NCBI GenBank assembly: GCA_021151805.1
Contig: JAGKWN010000005.1
Location: 1 to 64,000, forward strand
Direction of reading: 5' to 3'
DNA from: Cytophagaceae bacterium
GTDB lineage: Bacteria; Bacteroidota; Bacteroidia; Cytophagales; Cytophagaceae
DNA: 64,000 bases
Below, in pieces: positions 53,074 through 62,448 of this stretch (positions are counted from its first letter, which is position 1; each line of letters begins with the position of its first letter). The notes under the pieces were generated by a model. It saw only the letters and a list, made by a program, of their open reading frames with translations, had not been told where the DNA came from and did not search any database. A program made the translations under genes and the position numbers.

Positions 53074-54624
53074 TTATTTATGAAGATGTAAATCGATTTC
53101 CTGTATATTGATCATTTGTATGTGAATTCCTTTCTTATGTGCATCCTGCTTGAATACCGTTATGGTTTCGGATACGTCATAATCAATGGATTTAATATTG
53201 CTGCCATCAAGTATTAAACTTGAGTCTGGCGGTACTGTCTGCAGCATGTTAAAGAGGGCACCTTTGTTAATGAAGGAAACGTTTTCCGGGAACTTAATTA
53301 AGGTGTGCACTTTATCATCAATCGTCACAGATGATTTTTTTATAGGAATGCGTATCATGTCACGGATGATGAAGAATACGGCCACTGCTAATCCACATAA
53401 GATTCCTTTCAGCATGTCTGTTAATAACATCATACTGATTGTGGTAATGAAAGGGAGGAATTGCTTTTGCCCCAATAAAAACATGGATTTGTATAGGCCC
53501 ATCTTGGTTAGTTTGTAACCGGTAAACAACAGGATGACCGCTAAGGATGCGTTTGGTATACTTGTTAGTAGCGACGGGAATAGCAGAATACTGGTGAGTA
53601 ACAGAAAACCATGTACATACCCGGAGAGTTTATTGGTTGCACCGGCGTTGATGTTGGCAGAACTGCGGATAATCGCAGAGGTAATCGGCACACCACCAAC
53701 CAAACCGCAGCTGAGGTTTCCAACACCCTGCGCAATCAGTTCTCTGTTTGGTGGAGATGAAACGGTTGCTTTCTTTAATTTGTCCATCGCATCTATACTC
53801 AGCAGCGATTCCAGACTTATGACAACTGCTATGGTGAAACCGATGCTATAGGTCTTATAGTTTTGAAGTCCACTGAAATTAGGGAATATTAAACTATCGA
53901 TTAAGTCTGTTGGTGATTTGATGGAAGGAATAGATACCAGGTGACTTTGGTGTACGATTAAGGACGGGAATACATGCTGGAATATCAGGTTCATGAATAT
54001 TCCGGCAAATACGATTACCAGGGCACTTGGTATAAAGGAGAGTTTTGATCCGGGTTTTATAAAATCACCATTCCAGAATAATAAGATCAATATTGAAATA
54101 GCACTGATAATGGCAGGTCCGGCCGAAAAGTAATTTAACATGTGAACCAATTCGGAGAAAGTGTTTTTACCATCATCCTGGAAGAATGACATGTTTCCTT
54201 CCGGGTCAACATCATAACCAACCAAATGGGGAATTTGTTTGATGATGAGGATAATGCCAATGGCGGACAACATGCCTTTAATAACCGAGGAGGGGAAATA
54301 GTGACCAACCAATCCGACTCTTAAAACCCCGAATAAAATCTGGAAGAGTCCGGCGATACAAACGGCTGTCAGTATAAATTCAAATCCTCCCAATTCTTTT
54401 ATGGAAGTGATCATGATGGCAGTCATGCCTGCGGTTGGTCCGCTGATACTGTATTTGGCACCGCTGATCAGCATAACGATGCTGCCTCCGATAATACCGC
54501 TGATGATGCCGGAGAAAGGCGGCGCATTTTGTGCAATGGCTATACCTAAACACAAGGGTATAGCAACAAGGAAAACTACAACACCCGATTGGATGTTCTG
54601 TAAAGACTCTTTGACTGATAGCAT
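53074..54624 (-). CDS. SulP-family anion transporter (probable bicarbonate)
   Basis: 516 residues. Ten or more membrane helices from residue 12 to about 410, including the family motif PFSGIISGIIGG and ISGPTAGMTAIM, and a C-terminal STAS domain (about 430-510; SLILDGSNIKSIDYD). The tight link with carbonic anhydrase favours bicarbonate over sulfate as substrate. That is inference from context. Confidence 0.93.
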   Translation of the reverse strand: MLSVKESLQNIQSGVVVFLVAIPLCLGIAIAQNAPPFSGIISGIIGGSIVMLISGAKYSISGPTAGMTAIMITSIKELGGFEFILTAVCIAGLFQILFGVLRVGLVGHYFPSSVIKGMLSAIGIILIIKQIPHLVGYDVDPEGNMSFFQDDGKNTFSELVHMLNYFSAGPAIISAISILILLFWNGDFIKPGSKLSFIPSALVIVFAGIFMNLIFQHVFPSLIVHQSHLVSIPSIKSPTDLIDSLIFPNFSGLQNYKTYSIGFTIAVVISLESLLSIDAMDKLKKATVSSPPNRELIAQGVGNLSCGLVGGVPITSAIIRSSANINAGATNKLSGYVHGFLLLTSILLFPSLLTSIPNASLAVILLFTGYKLTKMGLYKSMFLLGQKQFLPFITTISMMLLTDMLKGILCGLAVAVFFIIRDMIRIPIKKSSVTIDDKVHTLIKFPENVSFINKGALFNMLQTVPPDSSLILDGSNIKSIDYDVSETITVFKQDAHKKGIHIQMINIQEIDLHLHK

Positions 54625-54710
54625 ATTTAATAAGTTGAGGGTATAGACATACCATACTCTGCCAACATTTGATCGAATGCAGAATATAGATTTAGAACCA
54701 GCTGAAAGAA

Positions 54711-55043
54711 TTATGCTATTTGTTCGGGTGGAGGAGAAACAATTTCTTTAAAGTGCGATTTAAAGAGTTGTTGATTGTGGTGAAGAAAGTGTTTGCTGGT
54801 ACGGAAGTCGCTGAAAAAAATGAAGGTAGAATAAGAAGTTACATAATGTGATTTCTTCTCATCCATTTCTTCTTTGGTATCATTGGCTTTTTTATTCTCA
54901 TCCGTATCAGATGTTTCATCGTAATCTTCAGTCGATGAAAGTTCAATCGTAGATTTTGTCTTTTTTAGAAAGGAGAGCAGATTTGCCCGGTGGAGTATTC
55001 CGAAGGCAAAGAAAAACAATAATATAACTGCGCTGATCCTCAT
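54711..55043 (-). CDS. Small exported protein upstream of the SulP gene
   Basis: 110 residues with an N-terminal hydrophobic segment (ISAVILLFFFAFGI). An acidic low-complexity middle (STEDYDETSDTDENKK) is followed by an aromatic/histidine-rich tail ending SPPPEQIA. I do not recognise the family. It lies 86 bp before sulP on the same strand and may be cotranscribed. Confidence 0.6.
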   Translation of the reverse strand: MRISAVILLFFFAFGILHRANLLSFLKKTKSTIELSSTEDYDETSDTDENKKANDTKEEMDEKKSHYVTSYSTFIFFSDFRTSKHFLHHNQQLFKSHFKEIVSPPPEQIA

Positions 55044-55089
55044 GACTCCTATAACGTATTGTACTCTGTAATTGTTTTAGGCTTTTAGG

Positions 55090-57045
55090 TCAGCTTCCCA
55101 AATATTTAAAGGATTTTGCGATAAGTACCAGATCCATATAGGGATTATAATCCCGTGCATATGATAAATTAATCTCCTGTATATTGGACGTAGGAATACG
55201 ATTGGATTTTTCAAGGTAATAAGTCGGGTTAATAATTCCCCGTTTGATTTGAGGAAGGTTGATCTGTTCCGTATTGGTAAATCCTACCCATGATTTTTTA
55301 CCCGTAAGTACTTGTATACTATTCAGGAAGAATTGACGTGGCTTTTCAATGAGCCACAAAATTACCGGATAGGTGAAAATAAATATCAGGCTTACACACA
55401 CATCCAGAATACGTTTGTTTTGAATATTCTTTTCTTCAATAATATTCAAATTGATATTCAGTGTGTAAAAATCACCGCGTCTGTTTTTTGAATTACTGCC
55501 GATGATAATGTTACTTTCTTCCGGCACAATCTTGAAATCTACTTTTGTATTATCAATCTGTGTCATCCATTCGATGATGGAGTTGGCTGGAAGATCTTTT
55601 GAACAGAAAATAATTTCATCAACCTTATACATGCTGACAATGTTCTGCAGCTGTTTGGTGAAGCCCAGGTATTTCCCTTTTACATCTTCTTTATTGCCTG
55701 TAGTAATAAAGCCAAGTACATTTAAATTGTAATTGGTTTCCAATAGTAATTGATCAATACGTTCACATTCACGGTAGGAACCTACAATAACAATTTTCTT
55801 GTTTTTATTTTCACCAAGATCGAAACTTCCGTTTTTGATCCAGTGTACAATACTTCTGAATAAAAACACAACTGACATGGAAAGAAGCGAGCCTTCAAGC
55901 AGAAATGTTTTTGAATAACGGTATTCGTCAATGAAATAAGAGATTGAGGCAATGAAGAATGTACCGAATACAAAACTACGCAATAATCTACCTGCAGTAG
56001 CGGTACTCTTATACGCTCCATTGAAGAATAGAGACAGTACCCAAACACCCGTAAATAATGGGATGATTTGTTTGTATACTACACTGTAAATAGCATCTGC
56101 CGCAAGCTGTCCGTTATCTTTGAAATAAAACAGGCTTGAAAGCGAAGCAAAGATTAGCGTTGAATCAAAAAGTACCGGCAGTACTTTTTCAAGTAAACGG
56201 TTACTTACCGCAATAAATGCTCTGAAATAAATAGCCAGGTGTATCAGCGCTGTAAATACATTGGTGTTTTTAGATGTGAAATGCTTCTGGGCAAAAATGA
56301 TCATTGCCTTGTAGAAGATGAACACATAATTGATACTCGTTTTTTTAGTGCTTTCACCTTTATAGTGAATGATACGGGTATCTGAAAAATAATAATTTTT
56401 ATAGCCAGCTTTAATAATGCGGTAAGAAAGATCAATGTCTTCTCCATACATGAAGTAGTCTTCATCCAGGGCGCCAATCTTGTCAATCACCGATTTTCTA
56501 AGTACCATAAAAGCACCTGAAAGCACTTCTACTTCGTGAGATTCATTTTTGTCCAGATAGCCTAAATGGTAGTGACCGAATTTTTTTGATCTCGGAAAAA
56601 GTTTAGCTAAGCCAAAGATTTTGTAGAATGCTACCCATGGAGTAGGGAAGCCTCGTTTCGATTCTGCAAGGAAATCACCTTTGCCGTCAATCATCTTGAC
56701 ACCTAAACCACCACCTTGCGGATGATCGTTCATGAAATGAATACACTTTTCAAGCGTGTCAATTTCAATAACGGTATCAGGATTTAATAATAAGATATAT
56801 TCACCTGTAGCCTGTGCAATAGCCTGGTTGTTTGCTTTGGAAAAGCCTACATTTTGCTCATTAACAATCAGATTTACAAAAGGGAATTTTGTTTTGACCA
56901 TTTCTACCGAACCATCGGCAGAATTATTGTCCACAACAAAAACTTCAACATCTAAGCGACTTATTGCTTTGGATACTGAGATGAGCGCCTGTTCTAAAAA
57001 ATGACAGACATTATAGTTTACAATTATGATACTTAATTGTTTCAA
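55090..57045 (-). CDS. Family-2 glycosyltransferase fused to a truncated sugar-transferase-like membrane region
   Basis: 651 residues. Residues 1-240 are GT2: [39 protein letters not shown] (DxD-like), [16 protein letters not shown]. The rest has about four membrane helices, a Rossmann domain ([18 protein letters not shown], about 425) as in WcaJ/WbaP-type initiating transferases, then [19 protein letters not shown]. The catalytic cytoplasmic domain that should follow is missing. It probably adds sugar to a lipid-linked polysaccharide precursor. It overlaps recR by 4 nt. Confidence 0.82.
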   Translation of the reverse strand: MKQLSIIIVNYNVCHFLEQALISVSKAISRLDVEVFVVDNNSADGSVEMVKTKFPFVNLIVNEQNVGFSKANNQAIAQATGEYILLLNPDTVIEIDTLEKCIHFMNDHPQGGGLGVKMIDGKGDFLAESKRGFPTPWVAFYKIFGLAKLFPRSKKFGHYHLGYLDKNESHEVEVLSGAFMVLRKSVIDKIGALDEDYFMYGEDIDLSYRIIKAGYKNYYFSDTRIIHYKGESTKKTSINYVFIFYKAMIIFAQKHFTSKNTNVFTALIHLAIYFRAFIAVSNRLLEKVLPVLFDSTLIFASLSSLFYFKDNGQLAADAIYSVVYKQIIPLFTGVWVLSLFFNGAYKSTATAGRLLRSFVFGTFFIASISYFIDEYRYSKTFLLEGSLLSMSVVFLFRSIVHWIKNGSFDLGENKNKKIVIVGSYRECERIDQLLLETNYNLNVLGFITTGNKEDVKGKYLGFTKQLQNIVSMYKVDEIIFCSKDLPANSIIEWMTQIDNTKVDFKIVPEESNIIIGSNSKNRRGDFYTLNINLNIIEEKNIQNKRILDVCVSLIFIFTYPVILWLIEKPRQFFLNSIQVLTGKKSWVGFTNTEQINLPQIKRGIINPTYYLEKSNRIPTSNIQEINLSYARDYNPYMDLVLIAKSFKYLGS

Positions 57046-57659
57046 TCTTCTTTGTTTTCAAATAAAGTTCTGGTTGCAATGCTTCTACCAAGAGTAACCT
57101 CATCCATATATTCCAGTTCACCACCAAAAGGTATCCCCCGTGCGATTGTACTGATCTTGATCGGATAATTTTTAAGTTTCTTTGTAATAAAGAATGCAGT
57201 TGTATCACCCTCCATTGTAGGACTAAGTCCCAGGATTACTTCTTTGATCTCGGTGCCGGTCACTACACGTTCGATTAAAGATTCTATATTTAGTTTTTCT
57301 GGTCCTATACGTTCCATGGGAGAGATTACTCCGCCAAGAACATGATATACACCAAAATACTGGTTCGTATTTTCAATTGCCAGCACATCGCGGATATCTT
57401 CAACAACACAGATAACCCGCTGATCTCTTTTGTTGCTGGTGCAGATATCGCACACGGCTTCGTCAGAGATGGTATGGCATTTTTTACAATATTGAATATG
57501 CTCCCGTGCATTTAACAGGGCATGGGCCAAGCTTTCAGAATCTTTGCTTTCTTTCTTTAAAAGATGAAGTACCAACCTTAAAGCGGTTTTTTTCCCTATT
57601 CCGGGAAGCTTGGATACTTCAAGTACTGCTTCTTCTAATAATTTAGAAGGAAAGTTCAT
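57042..57659 (-). CDS. recR: Recombination protein RecR
   Basis: 205 residues. Helix-hairpin-helix [17 protein letters not shown], four-cysteine zinc finger [16 protein letters not shown], Toprim domain ([16 protein letters not shown] ... [11 protein letters not shown]) and the C-terminal [18 protein letters not shown]. It loads RecA through RecFOR in gap repair. Confidence 0.96.
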   Translation of the reverse strand: MNFPSKLLEEAVLEVSKLPGIGKKTALRLVLHLLKKESKDSESLAHALLNAREHIQYCKKCHTISDEAVCDICTSNKRDQRVICVVEDIRDVLAIENTNQYFGVYHVLGGVISPMERIGPEKLNIESLIERVVTGTEIKEVILGLSPTMEGDTTAFFITKKLKNYPIKISTIARGIPFGGELEYMDEVTLGRSIATRTLFENKED

Positions 57660-57710
57660 AGATTAACTGAATGGACTAAATGAAGGACAATTGATTCAAA
57701 AAAAGTAACA

Positions 57711-58013
57711 TTAAAGAATTTCAGCAGAAATGCCTTTGTCACAAATTCCTTGACGCATTGGTTTCAATTCATTCAGAGAACCCATTTTAACAGTACATTT
57801 TCCTTTATAATGAATTAATAATGTACATTGCTCTGCTTGTTCAGGAGAATGTCCGCATACAGACATTAACACCTGAATAACATGCTCAAATGTATTTACA
57901 TCATCATTATAAACAACGAGATCGTTCATGTCAGAAGTTTGCACTTCTTCCATTAAGGCTACATCTTCTTCTTCATGCTGGAAGGGAAATGAACTTGAAT
58001 GAAATCGATTCAT
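57711..58013 (-). CDS. clpS: ClpS adaptor
   Basis: 100 residues. LVVYNDDVNTFEHVIQVLM is the N-end-rule binding motif; AEQCTLLIHYKGKCTVKMGS is the ClpA/ClpC contact region. It delivers N-degron substrates to the Clp protease. It stands alone, divergent from the symporter gene. Confidence 0.93.
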   Translation of the reverse strand: MNRFHSSSFPFQHEEEDVALMEEVQTSDMNDLVVYNDDVNTFEHVIQVLMSVCGHSPEQAEQCTLLIHYKGKCTVKMGSLNELKPMRQGICDKGISAEIL

Positions 58014-58087
58014 AATTGTTTGGGTCTGGTGTATAGCAAATTTAATAAAAAAAACACAATTTTGACTGGTTTTAAGACAGAATTAAT

Positions 58088-59566
58088 ATGAGCGTTGGGT
58101 TAATTATTACGATTTTAAGCATCTATTTTGGTGCCCTTTTATTAATTGCTTGGTTTACTTCACGAAAGGCAGATTCTGAAGCTTTTTTCACCGGGAATAA
58201 TCAATCTGCCTGGTATCTGGTGGCTTTTGGTATGATCGGAACTTCCGTGTCTGGAGTAACATTCATATCCGTACCGGGGCAGGTAGGGGCAGCTGGTTTT
58301 TCTTATTTTCAGCTCATATTGGGTAATCTGGTTGGGTATTTTATTGTGGCGCTCGTATTGATGCCCATTTATTACAAATCCAACATGGTTTCCATTTACA
58401 CCTTTCTGGAAGAACGTTTTGGGTTCTGGTCCTATAAAACGGGTTCAGCATTTTTTTTATTGTCCCGAACGATAGGCTCATCCTTACGGCTTTATCTTGC
58501 AGCAGAGGTCTTACATACCTTTCTGTTCAAGGAGTTAGGTGTCTCTTTTGTATTCACGGTAGGTATTACCATTCTGCTGATCTGGATCTATACATTCAAA
58601 GGCGGTGTAAAGACAATTATCTGGACAGATACCTTTCAGACTTTCTTTCTGGTAGGAGCGGTTATTATCAGTGTGATCGTCATTTCCAAACAACTGGGCT
58701 GGGGCGCTGTAGAAATGATCCAACAGGTAGATGCAAGTTCATATTCAAGAATATTTCATTTTGAAGATATAAAAGCATCCAACTATTTCTGGAAACAATT
58801 CATTTCCGGAATATTCTTTACCATTGTATTGACAGGGCTGGATCAGGATCTGATGCAGAAAAACCTTACCTGTAAGAACCTGAAAGAAGCACAAAAGAAC
58901 ATGTATTGGTTCTCAATCATTCTGGTGATTGTTAATTTTCTTTTCCTTACGCTTGGCGCACTGCTTTATATTTATTCAGAGAAAGAAGGATTTGCTATTC
59001 CGCCGCAGAGCGACTTCCTGTATCCGATTCTTGCCCTGAAATACCTGGGTGTAATTGCGGGTGTATTCTTCCTGCTTGGCATTACGGCGTCTTCCTATGC
59101 CAGCTCTGATTCAGCATTAACTGCTCTTACCACAGCGTTCTGCATCGACTTTCTGGATTTTAATAAAGGGAAAGTTGAAAATAAAAACCGTGTCCGTACC
59201 TATGTACACGTAGGCTTCTCAGTGCTTTTCTTTTTGATCATCGTGATCTTTAAAGAATTTAATCAGGGGGCTTCTGTAATCAAGACAGTATTGAGTGCCG
59301 CTGCATATACGTATGGTCCTTTGCTTGGTATGTTTGCTTTCGGAATTATAAATAAAAGCAGAAAGGTACAGGATAATCTGGTGCCGATCATCTGTATAGC
59401 ATCTCCGGCGCTTACCTTTGGAGTGGTTGTATTTTCAAGAGAAGTGTTAGGTTATAAAACCGCGTTTGAGGATTTGTTGATCAACGGTGCCATTACCTTT
59501 ATTGGAATGTATATAGTGTCGTCAAAGAATACCGACAAAGTATCTGCATTGGATAATGCTTTGTAG
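58088..59566 (+). CDS. Sodium:solute symporter (SSS family)
   Basis: 492 residues, about 13 membrane helices. FFTGNNQSAWYLVAFGMIG and SGVTFISVPGQVGAAGFSYF match the helix 1-2 sodium-site region; RTIGSSLRLYLAAEVL and the GLDQDLMQKNLTCKN motif are typical. The substrate cannot be told (sugar, proline, carboxylate or sialate). It converges with the alkyltransferase-like gene with a 7-bp gap. Confidence 0.9.
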   Translation: MSVGLIITILSIYFGALLLIAWFTSRKADSEAFFTGNNQSAWYLVAFGMIGTSVSGVTFISVPGQVGAAGFSYFQLILGNLVGYFIVALVLMPIYYKSNMVSIYTFLEERFGFWSYKTGSAFFLLSRTIGSSLRLYLAAEVLHTFLFKELGVSFVFTVGITILLIWIYTFKGGVKTIIWTDTFQTFFLVGAVIISVIVISKQLGWGAVEMIQQVDASSYSRIFHFEDIKASNYFWKQFISGIFFTIVLTGLDQDLMQKNLTCKNLKEAQKNMYWFSIILVIVNFLFLTLGALLYIYSEKEGFAIPPQSDFLYPILALKYLGVIAGVFFLLGITASSYASSDSALTALTTAFCIDFLDFNKGKVENKNRVRTYVHVGFSVLFFLIIVIFKEFNQGASVIKTVLSAAAYTYGPLLGMFAFGIINKSRKVQDNLVPIICIASPALTFGVVVFSREVLGYKTAFEDLLINGAITFIGMYIVSSKNTDKVSALDNAL

Positions 59567-59573
59567 TAAGTTG

Positions 59574-59912
59574 CTACAACAATTCTATAGAGGGATCCCA
59601 AAAGACGGAAGTAAAGTCAAGCACTTTGATTCCGTCTTTTATTTTAATGCCTTCTTTCTTCAATGCTTTTTCCATGGCTGTTGGTGTTTTAAAATGATGT
59701 TTGCCCGTAAGCAATCCCTGGCTGTTTACGACCCGATGTGCGGGTAAGCCCGGTATACTATGAGCAGCATGCATGGCCCAGCCAACCATACGCGCCGACG
59801 ATTTCATGCCTAAGTATTTACCAATCGCCCCATAAGAAGTTACCCTTCCTTTAGGGATAAGTTCAACAACCTCATAGACGGACGTAAAGAATGAATCGTG
59901 GTCTTTTTTCAT
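59574..59912 (-). CDS. Alkyltransferase-like (ATL/MGMT-fold) protein
   Basis: 112 residues, covering only the MGMT DNA-binding domain: IPKGRVTSYGAIGKYLG, SARMVGWAMHAA, GLPAHRVVNSQG. The alkyl-acceptor cysteine of MGMT (PCHRV) is Ala here (PAHRV), so it cannot accept alkyl groups. Known ATLs bind O6-alkylguanine and hand it to nucleotide excision repair. Confidence 0.92.
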   Translation of the reverse strand: MKKDHDSFFTSVYEVVELIPKGRVTSYGAIGKYLGMKSSARMVGWAMHAAHSIPGLPAHRVVNSQGLLTGKHHFKTPTAMEKALKKEGIKIKDGIKVLDFTSVFWDPSIELL

Positions 59913-60702
59913 GGTTAAAAATAATAATCATGCGGTTGAATCCGGCATTTTATTCTGAAATTAATAGTGCGCATTTACATTGTGAAACGGGATTTTTTTC
60001 AGAGCTTTGCAAGTGTAAGGGTTTCCCCATTTTTTTGTATTCATACAATCATATAAGCTTAATCACAGGCATTTCAGCTGATCTTAAGATGCGTTCGCCA
60101 GACATGAAGGCGGAACACAGGCGGAAGGTACCCGGAACATAGGCGGAATATAGGCGGAATATATAGGCCTTTCCCCGGGAGTTGGATAGGGAAAGGGTGG
60201 GTGTTCGGTAAATTCCAAATAACAAAAAACAAATTCCAAACGACTGCAGCTGTTCGAGATTTGAAGTCCAATGTCTTTTTAGTTAAGAAATCAGTTTATA
60301 GGACAGTTTTCTTTCTTGTTCTCCTGTACTGTATCTTTCTTTTACTCATACTCAATAAATTTTACATTGGTAAACAAAATATCTTGTTTTGTTGCCTTTT
60401 CTGAATAATCACCGAAGGACCCTGGGCTTTCCCTGGGGGGAGACCAGGGGGAGACTAGGCGGAGCCTCTATAAAGGTGATACGCTTTCCATATGTCTTGC
60501 ATGGAAAAGGTTAAACAGGTTATCGATTAATCTGCTCTGATTAAACAGTTGTGCCGCTTCTTTTGCTTTTCATGTACTATATGTTTTTGTATAGCATCCA
60601 TGGTAAGAAGCTTGTCCGGCATCCGTATCCTAAACACAATCTTTATGTTAGAGAAAAATATATAATTGTGGATACTTTTTTTAAATAAATCTGACGAAGC
60701 TG
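59913..60702. other. Long intergenic region with short repeats
   Basis: 790 bp without a convincing gene. 60105-60165 holds an 11-bp-period array (aggcgga plus aca/ata words). 60211-60243 is a single arm of the attccaa hairpin family whose partner arm is absent. 60420-60475 has GC-rich words (cctggggggagac, cagggggagac). The short frames are not protein-like. Confidence 0.55.
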
Positions 60703-60733
60703 TTTGTAGTTTAAAGAAAAAAATATATTTTTG
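60703..60733 (+). promoter_or_regulatory. Bacteroidota housekeeping promoter of tRNA-Ser
   Basis: TTTG (60703-60706), 19-nt spacer, TATTTTTG (60726-60733): an exact fit to the -33 TTTG / -7 TAnnTTTG consensus. It places transcription start near 60740, about 30 nt before the tRNA. Confidence 0.7.
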
Positions 60734-60770
60734 CATCCTCATTAAACAAGACACTGTTTATTGTCATCAC

Positions 60771-60855
60771 AGAGAGATGGCAGAGCGGTCGAATGCGGCG
60801 GTCTTGAAAACCGTTGAACTGCGAGGTTCCGGGGGTTCGAATCCCTCTCTCTCTG
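60771..60855 (+). tRNA. tRNA-Ser (anticodon TGA)
   Basis: 85 nt. Acceptor stem 60771-60777 with 60848-60854, discriminator G60855, no encoded CCA. The anticodon loop CTTGAAA has TGA at 60805-60807. A long variable arm (GAAC...GTTC) and TTCGAAT T-loop confirm a class II serine tRNA. Confidence 0.95.
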
Positions 60856-60860
60856 CGAAT

Positions 60861-60895
60861 AAAAGCCCTTCCAAACCGGAAGGGCTTTTTGTTTT
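60861..60895 (+). terminator. tRNA-Ser terminator
   Basis: Arms AAAGCCCTTCC and GGAAGGGCTTT around a 5-nt loop, then T-run. Five bases after the tRNA. Confidence 0.8.
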
Positions 60896-61042
60896 TAACG
60901 GGTGTCAACAAAGATCAATTGATTGAACTCATACTTAATACTGACAATTGGCCACTGTTTACTTTTTCGTTACAGAAATATTTTCCAATAAATATTATTT
61001 TACTCTTTATTCATATTATTTTAGTAGCCTAACATATTACGA

Positions 61043-62149
61043 ATGAAAGAAAATCGACTAAGAGTCGTGCTTTTTTGTCTGCCGGTACTCTTCTTTTTAG
61101 TTACGTTTTTTTTGTATCAACCGCACAAGGTATATACCATACTTCCGGTGAAGGATACCGCTTCTTTCAATGTGTATACGTATTCCGATTCGATTAAAAA
61201 TGCAGCACATTATTCCAGCTCTTATCTGGTAGCTAAAGACCACGATTCTATAACATTCAGATATAAGTTGGACTCTGCCAATGCCGCTCCATTTGCCGGT
61301 ATTACCATACTCTCAAAAACGCATGAATTCTTATTCATTGACCGGTATGATTTTTTTGAAATTGAAATTGAAGCCTTTAAAGGAAAACGTCCGCAGATAC
61401 TGTTTGGACTTACTGCCGATGAAAAGATAAACGGTAAAGGTGCTATAGAAAAATACATGACCAAAGATCTGGATCTGGTACAGGGGCAAAACAGATATAA
61501 AATTTCCCTGGATGAATTTGCTACCCCATCCTGGTGGTATGTCGACCAGGGAATTTCTGAAAAAGATATTGCAGGCATAGCCTTTACACGTCTGCATATG
61601 ATCAATATCCAGAATTGTCAATTGATGCAGCGTAATACAGAAGACCGGATAACCATTAAACAGATCCGCTTTTTAAAAGATACTCGTTGGTTTTATATCA
61701 TATCAGTTTTACTGGCAGTTGGGTATTATCTTTTATATTATTTCTTTTTGGTCTTCCGTGCTCGTCCTGAAAAAACAACCGAAAAGATAGAGATCAGATA
61801 TACGCCGATTGAAATGGTCAATCAATCAGACCTGGATCTGGATAAATTAGTGGCCTATATTTCTTCTAACTATAGTAATCCCGAATTGTCATTGAAAATG
61901 ATTCAGCAAGGGACAGGTTTATCTGAAACCAAAGTGTCATACTTATTAAAGAGTGCTTACCAGTTAAGTTTCAAACAATATTTAAATCAACTAAGACTTA
62001 CGGAAGCCAAGCGCTTATTGAAAGATGTAAACGTGCCTGTTTCAGATATTGCATACCGGGTTGGCTATGGGCATATTTCTCATTTTAACCGGGTATTTAA
62101 GGAGCACGAAGGGATGTCTCCAAACGATTTCAGAAAGAAGGATCATTAA
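61043..62149 (+). CDS. Membrane-anchored AraC-family regulator with periplasmic sensor domain
   Basis: 368 residues. TM helix 1 (VVLFCLPVLFFLVTFFLY), a periplasmic beta-rich domain (about 30-215) reminiscent of carbohydrate-binding jelly rolls, TM helix 2 (FYIISVLLAVGYYLLYYFF), and a C-terminal AraC double HTH (about 265-368; LSLKMIQQGTGLSETKVSYLL, DIAYRVGYGHISHFNRVFKEH in short pieces). The same arrangement occurs in membrane-bound regulators sensing sugars or cell-envelope signals. It is the gene immediately before a GH5 enzyme, 299 bp apart. Confidence 0.87.
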   Translation: MKENRLRVVLFCLPVLFFLVTFFLYQPHKVYTILPVKDTASFNVYTYSDSIKNAAHYSSSYLVAKDHDSITFRYKLDSANAAPFAGITILSKTHEFLFIDRYDFFEIEIEAFKGKRPQILFGLTADEKINGKGAIEKYMTKDLDLVQGQNRYKISLDEFATPSWWYVDQGISEKDIAGIAFTRLHMINIQNCQLMQRNTEDRITIKQIRFLKDTRWFYIISVLLAVGYYLLYYFFLVFRARPEKTTEKIEIRYTPIEMVNQSDLDLDKLVAYISSNYSNPELSLKMIQQGTGLSETKVSYLLKSAYQLSFKQYLNQLRLTEAKRLLKDVNVPVSDIAYRVGYGHISHFNRVFKEHEGMSPNDFRKKDH

Positions 62150-62448
62150 TTTTTGGATATAATTCTTTAGGCCTTATTGGATATTTAATTTGTTAATAAA
62201 CAGGTTGTTATTTAATATGCAAAACTTTGAAAGGAATTTACAAAGTTGTAATTTTTATTGTGTTTTTTATTTTTAATGCACTGATATACAGTACATAATA
62301 TTTATGCAAAGAATCAATCGATTTTTGCCAAGTCAATCTATTTTATAGATATTCAGTACGTTGTGTAAATGCAAATTTTTATTTGAAATATACAAATTCA
62401 AACTTTTGATTCATTGCTAGGTTTGTTTCAAATCAAACCCAAAAACAT
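62150..62448. other. AT-rich leader of the GH5 gene
   Basis: 299 bp without a gene. TAGGTTTG (62418-62425) fits TAnnTTTG, 24 nt before the ATG, but no TTTG is 19 nt upstream. This is the natural target region for the adjacent AraC protein. Confidence 0.4.

Noticed and set aside
59891..60142. 83-codon frame after the alkyltransferase-like gene
   Set aside because: Amino-acid pattern is not protein-like and it runs into the 11-bp repeats.
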